Shown piece after piece: positions 1 to 13,000 of a stretch of 64,000 nt of DNA. The position numbers were made by a program, and so were the translations under genes. Each line of letters starts with the position of its first letter. The first letter of the stretch is position 1. The notes below the pieces were generated by a model that was given only the letters and a program-made list of their open reading frames with translations, made no database searches and was not told the origin of the DNA. Source of the DNA: Wuchereria bancrofti. Taxonomy: Eukaryota; Nematoda; Chromadorea; Rhabditida; Onchocercidae. Location of the stretch: NCBI GenBank assembly GCA_005281725.1, contig SSBO01000003.1:5952495-6016494 (forward strand). Direction: 5' to 3'.

Positions 1-518
1 AGTTTTTGAAATTCTTGAGTTTATGAAGGCAAATAATCTGGGATGTTCAAGAATGAAACGCAATTGATTTATAGTTTTTTTTTAATCACATAATCGGTCA
101 TTGTTCGAAGTGCTGATATCATTTCTTCACCTGGAGATAATTGATTTCCGATGAGTTAAAATGGTACCTTTCTGATAACCTGACACTATACGTGAGAAAT
201 TATCACTGCAGTTTTTTCGAAAGCAACCTAATAGTATTGATGCTTAAGAGTTTACAGAATTTTATACTACCTAACATTAATTGGTGCTCAAATTTCTCTT
301 GTTCACATGAAGTAAAATGTTGCCAAGAATCAAACCAATTTTGTTTCATTTGTTTTTTTTTTTCGGGAACTGTGTACTACTGTTACTGCATGGAAATTTT
401 TTTTTTTTTGAAATTGGTTAAAATAGATACTGGCAGCTCAATTGTACTTATGACTGACTCATCTATCATCTCTTTAAAGATTTGACTACTGTTAATATTT
501 CAATAATTTTGGTTACAG

Positions 519-3500
519 CTAACCAGTGGGTTCAATAAAACGCGCTGGAATAGTGAATCCAAAGTTGTTATCTGCATCTTCAGGTCTAAGCTCGATACCG
601 TAGATATAGGGTACACCTTTGTCCTGCATATAATCGATACTTGTTCCTGATGCCGGATCTATATTAATATTGATTTATACGGAGGAATTCAGAATTTGAA
701 ATTAATTTTAATTCAGTATTTTCAAGGTTATGGTGCTTTTTCAAATGTCTCTGCAAATTTTATCGCAATTTGTTGTTCCGTGAGTTTTCTGCGCATAAAA
801 TGTATTTTTAGCTCAAAAGTTATGCTGAAATAATTCTCTTATGCTGAAAATAAAGGTTAGGGACATATGAGAAAACTAACACATTAGTTCGGAAATAGTC
901 CCATAGTCATACTTTGCACCAGTTCTCTTCCGAATGGCCTCAACTGCTAGGCTTGCTGCCTGTTTCTGCAATCAACAACATGTAAACAATACATGCATGC
1001 TTAGATTTAGAATACGACGATATTTGCAGCAAGTTAGTTTCTCTCATTGCAGCAATTAAGGTATTTTTTGTTATTGAAATTTGTTTATTGACAAATCTTA
1101 GATTGTTAGAGAACTCGGAGTAGTTTTGCTACTTTCTAGAAAATCTTTATCGGTATGCCTTGGATGGACAAGACTTCATTCAATAAAAGAAAAAACCAGG
1201 ATGTAATTTTACAAGAACTCACCTGATCATAATAATTGTTCGGTCTATCATTTGTATAACCCCATGGCGCGAGGAATAGCTGTCCATAGCTATGCAAACT
1301 AACATAAACCTTGAGATCAAGAATTTGATAAATGATAAAATCGCGGATACCTGCTGTTTCTACTTCACTAAATGCTGTTGAACCAGGGTAAATATTTGAA
1401 CACGGACTACGACTTGCTCCTGCCTCTGTAAACTATTCAAGTTGTTCAAATCAGGCAATACCTAAAGATTTATTGGTGAAAAGTTGTTCTAAGTTAGAGA
1501 AATATATAATAAAAGGAGCTTATTGTTTCGGAAATCCATATACCGAACAATAAAGTAAAACTAATTGAAACTAACCTCCCCATCGATAACCCCAATTTCT
1601 GTTCGCGTCAGCACCAACACACCACTTGTTAACCGTCACGTTTCTTGATCGTGTTTTTCTCCATAATCGATCCTAGAAAGTGATGCCGGACAAGTAGACG
1701 TAAGTCCTTCGATGCCGGTTCATGGTATCTTTCTGTCCTGGACTGCCTTAAACTTTATTGTAACTTGTTCAAATCTCATTTTTAAAAGATGAAAGCCAAT
1801 ATTATTGTCGAGGTAATATTTTTCAGATCTTTTATATCAAAACTGACATGCACTTTGCTATTGATTTCTCTTTGTTTACTTTTTGACACTTCTTTAAGGT
1901 AAATGATTAATAAATATTTTCTCTTTTGGTACGTACTGCTTATGCAAAAGTTATTGGCTAACATCTTTTTCTTGAAAGCAAAAGCGCTATAATGCAGCGC
2001 ATCTTTTAGGACATGAGTATAATATAAAGCTATTTGGCCATATGATCCCAAGATTCTTAGTGCTTTAAAATATACAGCTAAAATCGACAAAAGGAGTAGA
2101 AAGGCAATCGAATTAATATAGAGACTAAAAATATCTTTTGCAACTAGGAGCAGTCATTGCGAAGTTTTTGGAAAATATCGATTCTAACAATTTACATTTC
2201 ACTTTTTTCATAAGAAATATTCCAAGAGATTCTTTTCCAATGATTTCGTTTTTTGAAACAACTTTTTTTATACATTTCATTTCTTAAACATACCAAGTTC
2301 AAAGGCTCTTTTTAATGTGTATATTCGCAATCTCACTGGACTGTAATTCATGTGCAGAAATTGTAAACTCAAAATTTCCAGCGAGGGATAAAATGTAAAT
2401 GAAAAATGAAAGTTCACATGCATTCAAATAGAAAAAAACAAGCTATATTATAAATTTGACATTTTGTCAAATCGGTGTTTTTGAAAATGAATCGAAAGTG
2501 CGCGTACAGTGGTCATGCTGTATTCGTATCCATCCGGATTGGCCACCGGGACAATATACCAGTCGAATTTATCTGTCATATGTGTCAGATTAGAATCCTT
2601 CCCATATTCGGTTACAAGCTGAAAATATTACTTATTTAAGTCCTATTTTTCTTCAAATACACACATAATTACATCGCTTATTTAAAAGTTTGCCGACTTA
2701 AATCAAAGGTATTATTATTCCAAGAGATTCTTTTCTAATGATTTATCATATATTTTAGATGAAAATTTGACCTTAGTGATGATATAAAGGGCTACCGCGG
2801 GTGCAATCCATTCTCTGGCATGAATACCAGCGTCAATGAAAATGGCGGGGTTGAATGAAGAGCGTGATCCAATCTATATTGGATATATAAATTATTTTTT
2901 TGATTTTTATTCATTTCGAAGCATTTTTGTTAGTTGATTTCCTCATTGAAGTCATTCTCATCACTTTGGTGGTGTATGATATCAAACTTGATAGCATAAG
3001 ATTTATTTTGAAGAAAAAGTCCGCCACTTTTTTAGGGTTTCCTTAGACTTCACTTAATCGACAACTTTGAATTTCACCAGCAAAAAAAAAAAAAATAAAC
3101 GAACTTTAATGCCAATTAAATCACGACCCTCATATGTTTTAGTAACGTTAAATATTTCAGCTAAGTTTGGATGTAGCCTGGACAACTTTCTTAAGTAGTC
3201 CACAATCTGTAACATTCATTCAGATAATGATATGCACTGCGAAATAACGATGTAACTAATTATGAAAAGGAAAACTTCTTCTAAGGCATGTGGATTGATG
3301 GATAATTTTATATATTATCAAATACCGTCGTCTGCAAATGCAAAGAATTCCACCGAATTTGTTAGGGAAAAAGATCATATATAACTCAACTGTACTCCTA
3401 TTCAATAATTACGTAATCAGTAGATAACAGCAAACCTCATCATAGCGATGATAAGCAATAAGATTGAAGTTAGCTAACGAATTATCACCCACAGAACGCC

Positions 3501-4932
3501 GCGAACGATATTTCATTGCGTAAGCTAAATCTCTCCTCTCTCGATCTATTTCCCTGCAACCTTTCATGTCTAATTCCACTCTTAGCAGGCACCAAATCTC
3601 AACTCGTTAATAACAAACTGATTTGATGACAAATTGCGCAGACTACTGTTAAGCGCAAATTTGTTTTATTCACTTTTTTAAATTTCAGCCAAAAAAAAGT
3701 AGAACAGCTAGGAAAAAACATGAAACATTTAACAGTGGTAAGTATTCACCATCGCTGGAACAACTTTCTGGAATGGTTTACGTAAAGTCTACGTGAAAGC
3801 AAAAAATATCCTTCAGTAAGCTCCTATTAGCACTTTAGAATGTTGATAACTAATTAAGCAAACTAAATAATACCTTTAAAAATGTCGTCAATGAGATTTT
3901 CAGAAAAGCTTTTTATTTTTTAAGAATTCTTCCCAGTCAACAACTCACATAATCTTGCTTTTTCTTAAATTGCTTTTTGTTATTGTAACAAATATGCAGA
4001 ACGGAAAATTCATGTTGTCTTTGAAAACCTGCATCGAATTATTGTATTTGTTGAGAGTTACCTACTTTTGTATATCATTTGCAACGATCTGTATATCGCT
4101 GACACCCCGCATTCTGAGTAAGGCCAAGAATGAATCCAAATATTCCGGTGCAACCAACACATCGGCATGGTTGCGATACATATTCGGCTTCGCCCATATA
4201 TCAACAAGAATCCTTTTCGGTTCCAGAAAATTAATAACATCTTATTGTTATCGAATTTTTCATCAAAAAAACTTCAAAGATTTGCATTGATTCTCTTAAA
4301 TGCTTGATCGTGCTTCCAAAAAAAAAAAAGAGTGAAAAATGCATCGAAGTAAAATTTGTGGATTGATAGAATTCAAATGATTGAAAGTTTAATGCAATGA
4401 CATTGAAGTTGCAAAGCTTATTGTTTGATGATCTCGCGTAGGACAGGCTAAAACCAATGAAGTTCAACTTGCATTATTTAACACAAGGCTATCGGCTTCT
4501 ATTTGATCCAGCCAGTCCGTTGTTGCTGTTGGAAATCGTAGTAAGCTGTATCTAAATTTGCTTCAAGCTGATAAAAGTTGCAAGTCTTACGTTATTTTAT
4601 TTCATTCCACTATGCAGTTTTTTAATAATTATGTAACTTTGTGACAAGTTATAATATGTCCGAGAACAAAATTTTCGGGAAATGATGGTTATCATTTTTT
4701 TGCAATTCCATTTATTCCAGTGCAATGAGATAAATTCAATTATCTGATGCATGTGCAAAATATAGTTCGAGATATGGTTATTAATATTGTATAAGTATTA
4801 TTGCAAAAGATGCGAATGGAAGAATGAAATTGAAGGAAGCATAAAGGCAAACTACCCGCGGTATTGTTGTATTGCACTGCACATGTACCTCAAATGAAGG
4901 ACAGTAAACAGAACAGCAAAAATAGCCAACAT
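519..4932 (-). CDS. Secreted zinc carboxypeptidase (peptidase family M14A, pro-carboxypeptidase A-like), 11 exons
   Basis: Removes C-terminal residues from peptides; expected to be secreted as a zymogen. The start at 4932 opens a signal peptide (MLAIFAVLFTVLHL) in a 44-nt exon whose phase matches the next exon (4469-4551). The propeptide follows (4066-4240, motifs FLEPKR and VANDIQK), then a linker exon (3437-3557) and the catalytic domain. Visible catalytic features: HAREW in exon 2777-2872 (Zn-binding His and Glu), LWRKTRS (Arg127-like) and ADANRNWGYRWG (Asn144/Arg145) in 1576-1676, SLHSYGQ (third Zn-binding His) in 1222-1433, and YGIELRP (general base Glu270) in the last exon. The Tyr248 codon is split across the intron between exons 881-967 and 519-659, giving YPASGTSID. 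Ile at the position matching residue 255 suggests A-type specificity for aromatic or aliphatic ends. Stop is TAG at 519-521. Identification is firm; a few exon edges are approximate. Confidence 0.9.
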
Positions 4933-5639
4933 CTGCAATTGTAGTCAGGGTAAAACATCTTTGCAGAAAATACTGCACTGCACTTATAGCTATAACTAAC
5001 GTGAACGTAACTATAATGGCGTGACTTTATAATTTAAACTAACAGTGTAAACTAATGTAGTGTTTCTGGCCAAACTTCCTTGATGTTGCGAAACATGGCT
5101 TTTGAGAATATTTTTAACAGAAAATATCAAATTGCTATAACTATTATAAAAGTTTTCAAAAATTGATGCTATGAATTCGTCAAAATTTTTTACAATAATG
5201 CCTTCGAATTAGCAGCGGAAAGTAAATAACTAATCAAAAGATATCCGCCTAATGACAATTCTTAAAGATTGAACTATCTGCATTAAAGTTTGTATCATCA
5301 AACTGAACTTCTTTTAGCCATTTTACGGAAATTAATTAAATAAAATTTGGAATCATGAAATTGAACCCTTTCCATACGACTTTTTTTGGAGCATGTGACA
5401 TCTGTGTCTGACCTTTTATGTGAAATAGAGCTTAAATATTTATTAAAACCACATTGTATATGAGTTAAATTTTACACTTCTGTTAAATATTACGGTATCC
5501 TTACGAATGATATTCAGACCTGGATCATAGAACAGTTGTTCAAAAAAGAAAGTTATTGACTTTTCACTTTGAACTAAGTGAAAAGCCAATACTGAAGAAA
5601 GTGGGACAAATGAAATCGAATTGCAACACCGAAAAAAGA

Positions 5640-6045
5640 ATTGCATTATTATGTAGTATTATTATTTGTTATTATTGCTTTTTTCCCATTATCATTATTT
5701 ATTATTATTGTATTATTATTATCGTCATTATTATTATTGTTATTATTAGTATTATTGTTGTTATTTGTTATTACTATTATTACTATTATTATTACTGTTA
5801 TTATTATTGCCATTATTGTTAGTATTATTAATATTATTATTAATTGTTACTTATTATTATTACGATATTATTATTATTCATTACTATTAATTATTATGGT
5901 TGTCTTGATATTATTATTGTTTAATTATATATTTTAATTCATATTATTGTTTTCCTTATTCATTATTCATATTGCTATCATTATTATTTGATTATTTCTG
6001 TTTTAATAATTACTAACATTGTTGATTATTATTACTATTTAAACG
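5640..6045. repeat. Interrupted (ATT)n trinucleotide microsatellite
   Basis: About 400 bp dominated by ATT/TTA units, with scattered substitutions to GTT, CTT and TGTT. It creates artefactual Ile/Tyr/Leu-rich open frames on the plus strand. A shorter tract of the same type lies at 25596-25740 inside an hgap-2 intron. Confidence 0.9.
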
Positions 6046-7688
6046 GTCGATCAAATTGTTTGTCGTCCGGCTAATGTTCTAAATTTGAATTTTGGAAACT
6101 AGCTAAGAATCCCTGGTATGTTTTAACGCAAATAGAGCAAATAAGAAAATAGAAAAGAAAAATATCAATACCCGCATAGGTCACTAGATCTTTAGCAAAG
6201 GGTTTTTGAATCCCAATGTCTAATTCTGAATCGAAAGTTAGTCAGTTAATGGACATCACGAGGCAGTTATCATTGTTTTCCTTATTCATATTTAATCCAG
6301 AAAAATCGAAGACTATCGAACGACAGCTATGTAAAGCCAAAACTCAAGTTTCTTTGATGAATTTTGTCGAATAAGCGATGAAGATAAAACTTTATGAAAT
6401 ATCACCATTTTGTGTTGGGATAATGGCAAGTTGTAGAACATTGCAAACAAAAATGAATGCTACGTGATCATTTTTTTTTTCTGGCTTTTCTTTTTTCTGA
6501 AGTCATTTATGTGATTTGAGAAAATTCTAGTTTATTTTTCTTTTTCATAACTACGAATCAGTTATTCGAAATCAATTATTTTCAATGAATTAATTATTAT
6601 AGTGCTAATACTTTGTTACCAATTTAAAGTCAGAGAATGATGTTGTAAACACGAAAGACAAGTCTCTTGTTTCATGTCATGCTGAAGTTCAGGGTGTAAT
6701 ATTCATTTTCTGCTAGCTGTCATCAAAGGTCCTACCTACAATGATCTCATCTCCTAGAAGTGCTTGATTTGTAAAATGAAATAAATTCTTCAGGGAATAT
6801 AATAGAAGTACAAATGATATAAAATGAAAAGCTACTGATTGATAATTAAGTACAGTACATTTAGGTTATGGCGGAATAAAAAGGACTGATAAAGCAGACA
6901 ATTGAAAAAGCTAACAGTTATTGTTGATGTTCACTTCATCAGGAAATCCGAAGTTTTGTTTATGTTGCCTTAGTTGAAATATTATCCGAAACCATATAAA
7001 ATGTGCAGTTTAGATAAAATTTGCATCACAATCCATTCCGAATAAACAACTTTTCAGTAACACATTCAGTAGTATATTTCAGCAATATATTTATTTTAGG
7101 ATGACTTGATAAATAAATCTGATAACTGTGGAAAAAGTAGAAGTGCAATGTAATCCTAATTTTCGATATTTGATACTGCTATAATAACTCAAAGATTTGA
7201 AAATTAATGTACTTACTTCTATTCGCTAGTTCTCTTATAGAGATTTTCAAACCTCGCAGTGTAGTAATATTCATTTTAGCTATTTATAAGGCTGTGAAAC
7301 ATTCAATGCGCAGAACGTTCAAAATTTTGAAAAAACTGAATAGTAGGTTGAAGAAAAAATTTGAACCTTTCATAAATTTCAATTTTATTTCCTGTCAATT
7401 TCCACGATAATTACAGGCTGACAAATATTGTAAGATAAAAGAATAAAATTGACAATAGAATTTGGGTGGATTTATGGCACTAATTATTAACGTAAATAAG
7501 ACTGGAGTAATGATAATGGTAAAAAAGAATGATAAGTGTACCAGTGATTATAGAATTTCATCTCTAAATGAGATACTTATGACGAATTGCAATTACATAA
7601 CAGATAATTAAAATTGTGAATATGTGATCGAAGTTTTTAAAATAATATTATTGATAAATGTAGAATGAAGGAAAATGAAATGATTACA

Positions 7689-7720
7689 GGAAGGAAGGAA
7701 GGAAGGAAGGAAGGAAGGAA
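7689..7720. repeat. (AAGG)n tetranucleotide run
   Basis: About eight perfect AAGG units in non-coding sequence between the carboxypeptidase and hgap-2. Confidence 0.95.
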
Positions 7721-10048
7721 TGGATTTCGGGAAAGAAGGAATAAATGAAAGCGATACAAAGAGCTCAAATCAATCGACAGTTGAAATTCTAAAAAAATGT
7801 ATGCTCATTCCTGTGCTAAAGAGCAATATTGAATAAAAAACTGAAACGGTAGTGACTTTAGACATTCAGACGTTTGCAGCTGTTCGTGAATGCTGCATGG
7901 CTCGAAAAAAGTTCATTTTGCTGAAAAGAAATCTTATTTAGTAGCTTGTAGAGACTGGTCTTCATAATTAGGGCTACATATTATTAAAATTGTAACTGTA
8001 ACGAAGAATCACAAGTTTCAACGTCTTGCTGACATATATAGTCATCAATTTTTCAAATCTGTTTGTTATATCCATTTATGAAAAGGGAAATGATTCATCA
8101 TCTCAGATTGCACCAATTCCAAGAAATACCAATCAAAAGTGACCAAGTCATGTCTCGCAATTTTTTTCTCTAAATCTTTACTTCATCCGTGCCGAAAAGT
8201 TCCTTGATAGTTAGCGAAATGAAATATGACCGATAATTTGGCATTATAGTATGCTATCAACTAAAAATGAAAAATTGTTTAACCAATAATCTCTGACTCA
8301 ATGGACAGGAACGAAACATGAAAGATTTTGTGTAGAAAAGAATGAGGACATACTTGTACTTTACCTTTTAGTCAAAAGAGTAATGTGAATTAAGTGCAAG
8401 AATTCGTGTAAGAAATACAGCTTTTTTCTTCTCACATTTATACCATCCATACATTCGGTAGTTTTGTGGAAATCTAGTGGAATCAATTCAGGTGTAAGTC
8501 AACAATCGTTTGCTCTTCCATAAGTACTCGATTTGAAGTGTCTATGCTATGACAGGATGCTGTCACAAGGATGCGGAGACAGTCAACAAAGGAAAGTGCT
8601 GCAAACGCACTTACTTAACGCACGTCATTGTAATATTATCGATAATAAGCATCGAATTAGGTATCGAACAGTAAGGTAACGCATCCTTCCCACATAGTCA
8701 ATTGATAACATAAATATATCCATGTATGACAACAAAGTAATAATGATAAATTGGAGATCCATTTGAGAATAATCGTACTTAACACTGTTCATCTCATGTT
8801 TAAGATTACAAATGACCAATGAAAAAGTTTGGAGATACTCTCGTTCTATTCTGAATTTCGGAACAACTCATTTTAATCCTTGCAATTGGTATACAAATTC
8901 CTTCTAAATTAGGTAATGTCACAAATCACCGCCACTCAGACATATCCACCAACGATTTGTATATTTTTATCGATTTAATCAAAGGTATGGTCCCTATCAC
9001 AGATAGGTTCTTTTTCATTAATTGTAAACTCATAATTGGTATCTGTGAAGGATTTTTTGAATGACCTATTTAGTAATAAAATATTTTATCTACAGTTGTA
9101 GGATGACGTACAATCTGAAGAATATGACCTGAAAAAAAGAAAACCGAGATGCAACATAAAAACAATATAAAACAAATAGGATTTCAAGTATTGTGAAGAA
9201 TGCAGCAGTATCTGGGAAATAACAGTCAAATAAGTGGAATTGAATCGCATCGATCTTGTGTTTTCGATATTTGTTCATTATTTATAATCACGCAATATGG
9301 CGATGCTTCTCAAATTGCAATGGCAAGGAAGAAAATCCTGCATTTATATTAGCAGGAAATTAATTTACAGTTTGTTCACTTCCTGCACCAACACTGCTTC
9401 AAAATTAATCCAGTGGATGGAGGAATGACAAGCGAAACATACCCAAAACAGAATTTGAAACCCACATTCTTGCACCTCAACGATAACTGCACAGCTAATT
9501 CAAGGAAAGATATAAGCAGCGAATTTGGCGAAAGAATAGTCGAAAAAATAAGCTGTTCAATTCATGAGAACCACTTAAAGCTACTCAGTACCAAGCCTTA
9601 AATCATGCAAAGCGGCAAAATATTGTAACTTGAGGCTAATTTGAAGTATTTTAAATTCCCAAGATATAAAAAACCATTAAGATCACCTATCCTTGTTTGC
9701 TGAACTTTTCTTCTCTGTAACTAAATCAAATCACAATATGAAATACTGCATAGCATGCACAATAATTTATTAGATGTCACAAGATGACAAATTCTTATTA
9801 AACTGGAAATTCAAAACCTAAAAAACAATAACAATAAGGATATTCCTTAATTTTCCATATATTTATGTTCTTTATATAACAAACGTTAGAATAAGGCAAC
9901 AAGAAAAAATCTACCACAACCATAAACAATCATATTTTTCTGGAAAAGAGATTTTTTAATATAAGTTTTTGTATTAAATAAATTCTCCATTAATTTCATA
10001 CAAATATTTGAATAAATTTTTTTGTATAACATCGACAATTTTTAAAAA

Positions 10049-13000
10049 TCACTCGTTCAGTAATAATTCAACAAAATCACAATACGACTTCTTCACTGCA
10101 TACTTCCGGGAGAATTCCTGAATTGCACGCCGACGTTTCGATGCTACCAGTTGATAGCTGCAATAAAAAAAACATCATTCTGGAACAACGTCAGCTAAAA
10201 TTAATGTTGATTAGTGTTAAATTAAATTAATGTTGATTTTTTAAATACTTTTGTGTATCAACAAACCTCCTAGCTTCATCAACAAGAATATTGCATATCA
10301 ACACTTACTTTTTTCTGGAGTATTTTGGTCACAGTTAGATATGCCTTAACATAGAATAGAAATATGATATGAAACTTTGCATATCAAATATGCCGCTGAT
10401 CATAGTTATAGATCATAAAATTATTAACTAGACATCAAAAGATTAAAGCTCATATAAATAAAGGAGCAATCGAAAAAAAGAAAATTTGATAAACTTTTCG
10501 AGTTCAACGGTTCTTCGTCGAGCAATACTAATGACTGTATGTTTCAGAAGAATTGGTAAGGCGATGCTGGAAACCAAACAACCATCAACCAGTGGTCCTG
10601 GCAAACCACATCTGAAAAAAAGTAAAAAATTCATTTGAAGCTATTAATCGAAATTTTTACCAACTGGCACAAACTGGAAAAGCCTAACAACTTACTTCGT
10701 CCAGTCTCCAATTACATTAATTCGAACAAGTTCGTTTTCCACTTCCGAAACGAAAATCATGATCAAATCGGGTTTTGCATTATTGTCACCACTGCATAAT
10801 GAATTATCCTTTGTCATAGGGAACATTTCCTCTGGAAACAATTAAGACCATAGATATTAAATCGAAATCATCGAAAATGAATATGCAATATCAAAATCCG
10901 TACATAACATAAAAATGGAAAAATAGACAACATATAAAACGAACCACATGGAAAATAATGCATGTCTTCGATCCTTTCCAAGAAAATTACATATACACGT
11001 TGGTCAGCATTACGCTTGACGAACGTAATCCTTTTCGAATCATCTTCTGAAATACGAGACGATTCTAGAATGATATGCAAAACCACGGTAACTTTACATT
11101 TGAATAAAGTGCACACTTTAACCCGGAAGTGAATTATTGCAACAGAGCTTTCGAAAAAATGTATGAACTTGGTCAGTAGTTCAAATTGTCGTCGTTAAGT
11201 TTTCCGAAACAGTTTTTTCTAAAGTCTTTTTAAATGATTGAGCTTACTGCTCGAGATAACGTAAGCTACCTTTTGCCTCATTCCCAGAATCAACACCTGA
11301 GCAATTCTTTTTGTGTAACGGCAAAACTGTTTCTGTTAGCAACTTATTTGACCGTCCGCTACTATTACCACTAGTCTCTCCAGCTGACCGTTCATCACTT
11401 AATGCCCGACCACCTAAAAAAGTCAACAAGTGATTATTTTGGAAATTTCACAATTCCAAATTTTGTTGAGAAAATAAACAAATATGAATAAAATGACGAA
11501 TAAATATACAAAGGTTGTTAAAATATGCGCATCCAAACTGCTATGATGCATTTCTAAAATGTTCAAAGACGAAATGTTTAGGATTGAAAATCTTCCAGAA
11601 ATAAGTTCTTGAATACAAGAGATGTTGCGTCCAGAATAATATGGATAAGTTATTCCAAAAACGAACCAAAATCACGTTGTAACATACTAGCAGCATGATC
11701 CGAATCACTGTGTTCATCAGAACTAATAACGGAAGTATTCGTACCACAAGTGGTAAGTTCATTACAGTCAGCTGCAGATTCCTGCTGCTTCCGAATGCGT
11801 TCTGTTGGTGTTGTGAAAGCTATTTCGATGTGTGGATCTGCCCACCATAGGCAGTGAGTGAAGCCATCAATGATATAATTATCCAAATTCTCTTTCGCTT
11901 CTTCTGGCTCTAAATCTGAGAATTTTAATGAAACTTCAATAACACACTAATAGTACTAATTCTGAATTGCGTCTTAAATGATGTTTCAATCTATTATTGG
12001 ACTCATCAAAAATGGGTTTGAAAAATTAATGTCAAAATGTGGTTGAAATCTATTTCCTTTATACTGTTTTTCTGATCTGATTAAATCTCTAATACTCAAT
12101 TCAAAACGCTTTATTTTCATCTTAGTTCGAAAACCATTAAAAGCTATTCTTATATCATCAGATTCTAAAAATGTGACCTTTACATCAACTATTTGGAAAT
12201 TTTGGATATGGCTCCCTATATTAATCTAAGATTTATTACAGAAATAAATATTTACTACGTTCAGCGGAGAAGGCAGTAGTCCAATCACCAGTCCAGTGAG
12301 GATGAGTTTCCACTTCAACACCTTCTCCTAATTCCGCTAATAAACTACAGAATAAGTTGCTTGTATTTTGCAGATTCATCTGAAAATCACTGATATGCTC
12401 TTTCTCGACACTGACTTACTAATATATATATATATATATGTCAGTCAGTGATAGTCTAAATTAAAAAAATCCTTCGACTAAATAAGAAGGTCGATTTGGA
12501 AGGCATGTGCAGTGCTATCTTCTATTTGAGAAACTAAGTAAAGTATTATTTTTCGAAATAAATTATTAGGCCAAAAAACCTACCGCATTAGCAAGAATGT
12601 CTACAGCACTACGTTGACCGTCACGAACATAGAATAAGCGAACAGTCTGCAGCAATTTTGTCGGTGAACGATCGACCATTTGATGTAGATCGTGATAAAA
12701 ATCAAGGCTGAAAGTTCCAATGATATTCATAATTAACATCAGTTGCACCAATAACTGCTGTTATTCACCAACACAAAATTTAAACACTGGCATGACAAGA
12801 GTTAAATACTTTTTGACAAATACATCCGGAAAAAAAAATATGCCATAAAAGAAAAAAAACATTTTTCCGAACTTTTTAGCTCTAAAGGAAAACTTACTTT
12901 GAAGAATCGAGAAGCAAAATATCTCCAGATTTGTAACTTTCTTCTGAAATTAAGCCCAAATCATAAAGGAGTACTCGGCTTGCACTGCAGTTGGTTGGTG

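Larger units (their letters stand above)
4933..10048. other. Gene-poor intergenic stretch with microsatellites
   Basis: About 5.1 kb between the carboxypeptidase start and the hgap-2 stop. It is AT-rich with no recognisable conserved exon on either strand. It holds the ATT tract (5640-6045) and an AAGG run (7689-7720). One plus-strand open stretch at 9371-9601 follows an acceptor-like TTTACAG and has a mixed amino-acid composition, but no partner exon or family was recognised, so it is not called as a gene. Confidence 0.6.

Noticed and set aside
881..967. Apparent loss of the carboxypeptidase Tyr248-equivalent
   Set aside because: First read as Asp, but the codon is split by an intron; the phase-1 donor T|GTTAGT joined to AT restores Tyr.
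4781..4978. 65-codon minus-strand frame above the carboxypeptidase
   Set aside because: Wrong frame; the real content is the signal-peptide exon at 4889-4932 in another frame.
5556..5937. Plus-strand frames rich in Ile, Tyr and Leu
   Set aside because: Translation of the ATT microsatellite; no ordinary codon use or homology.
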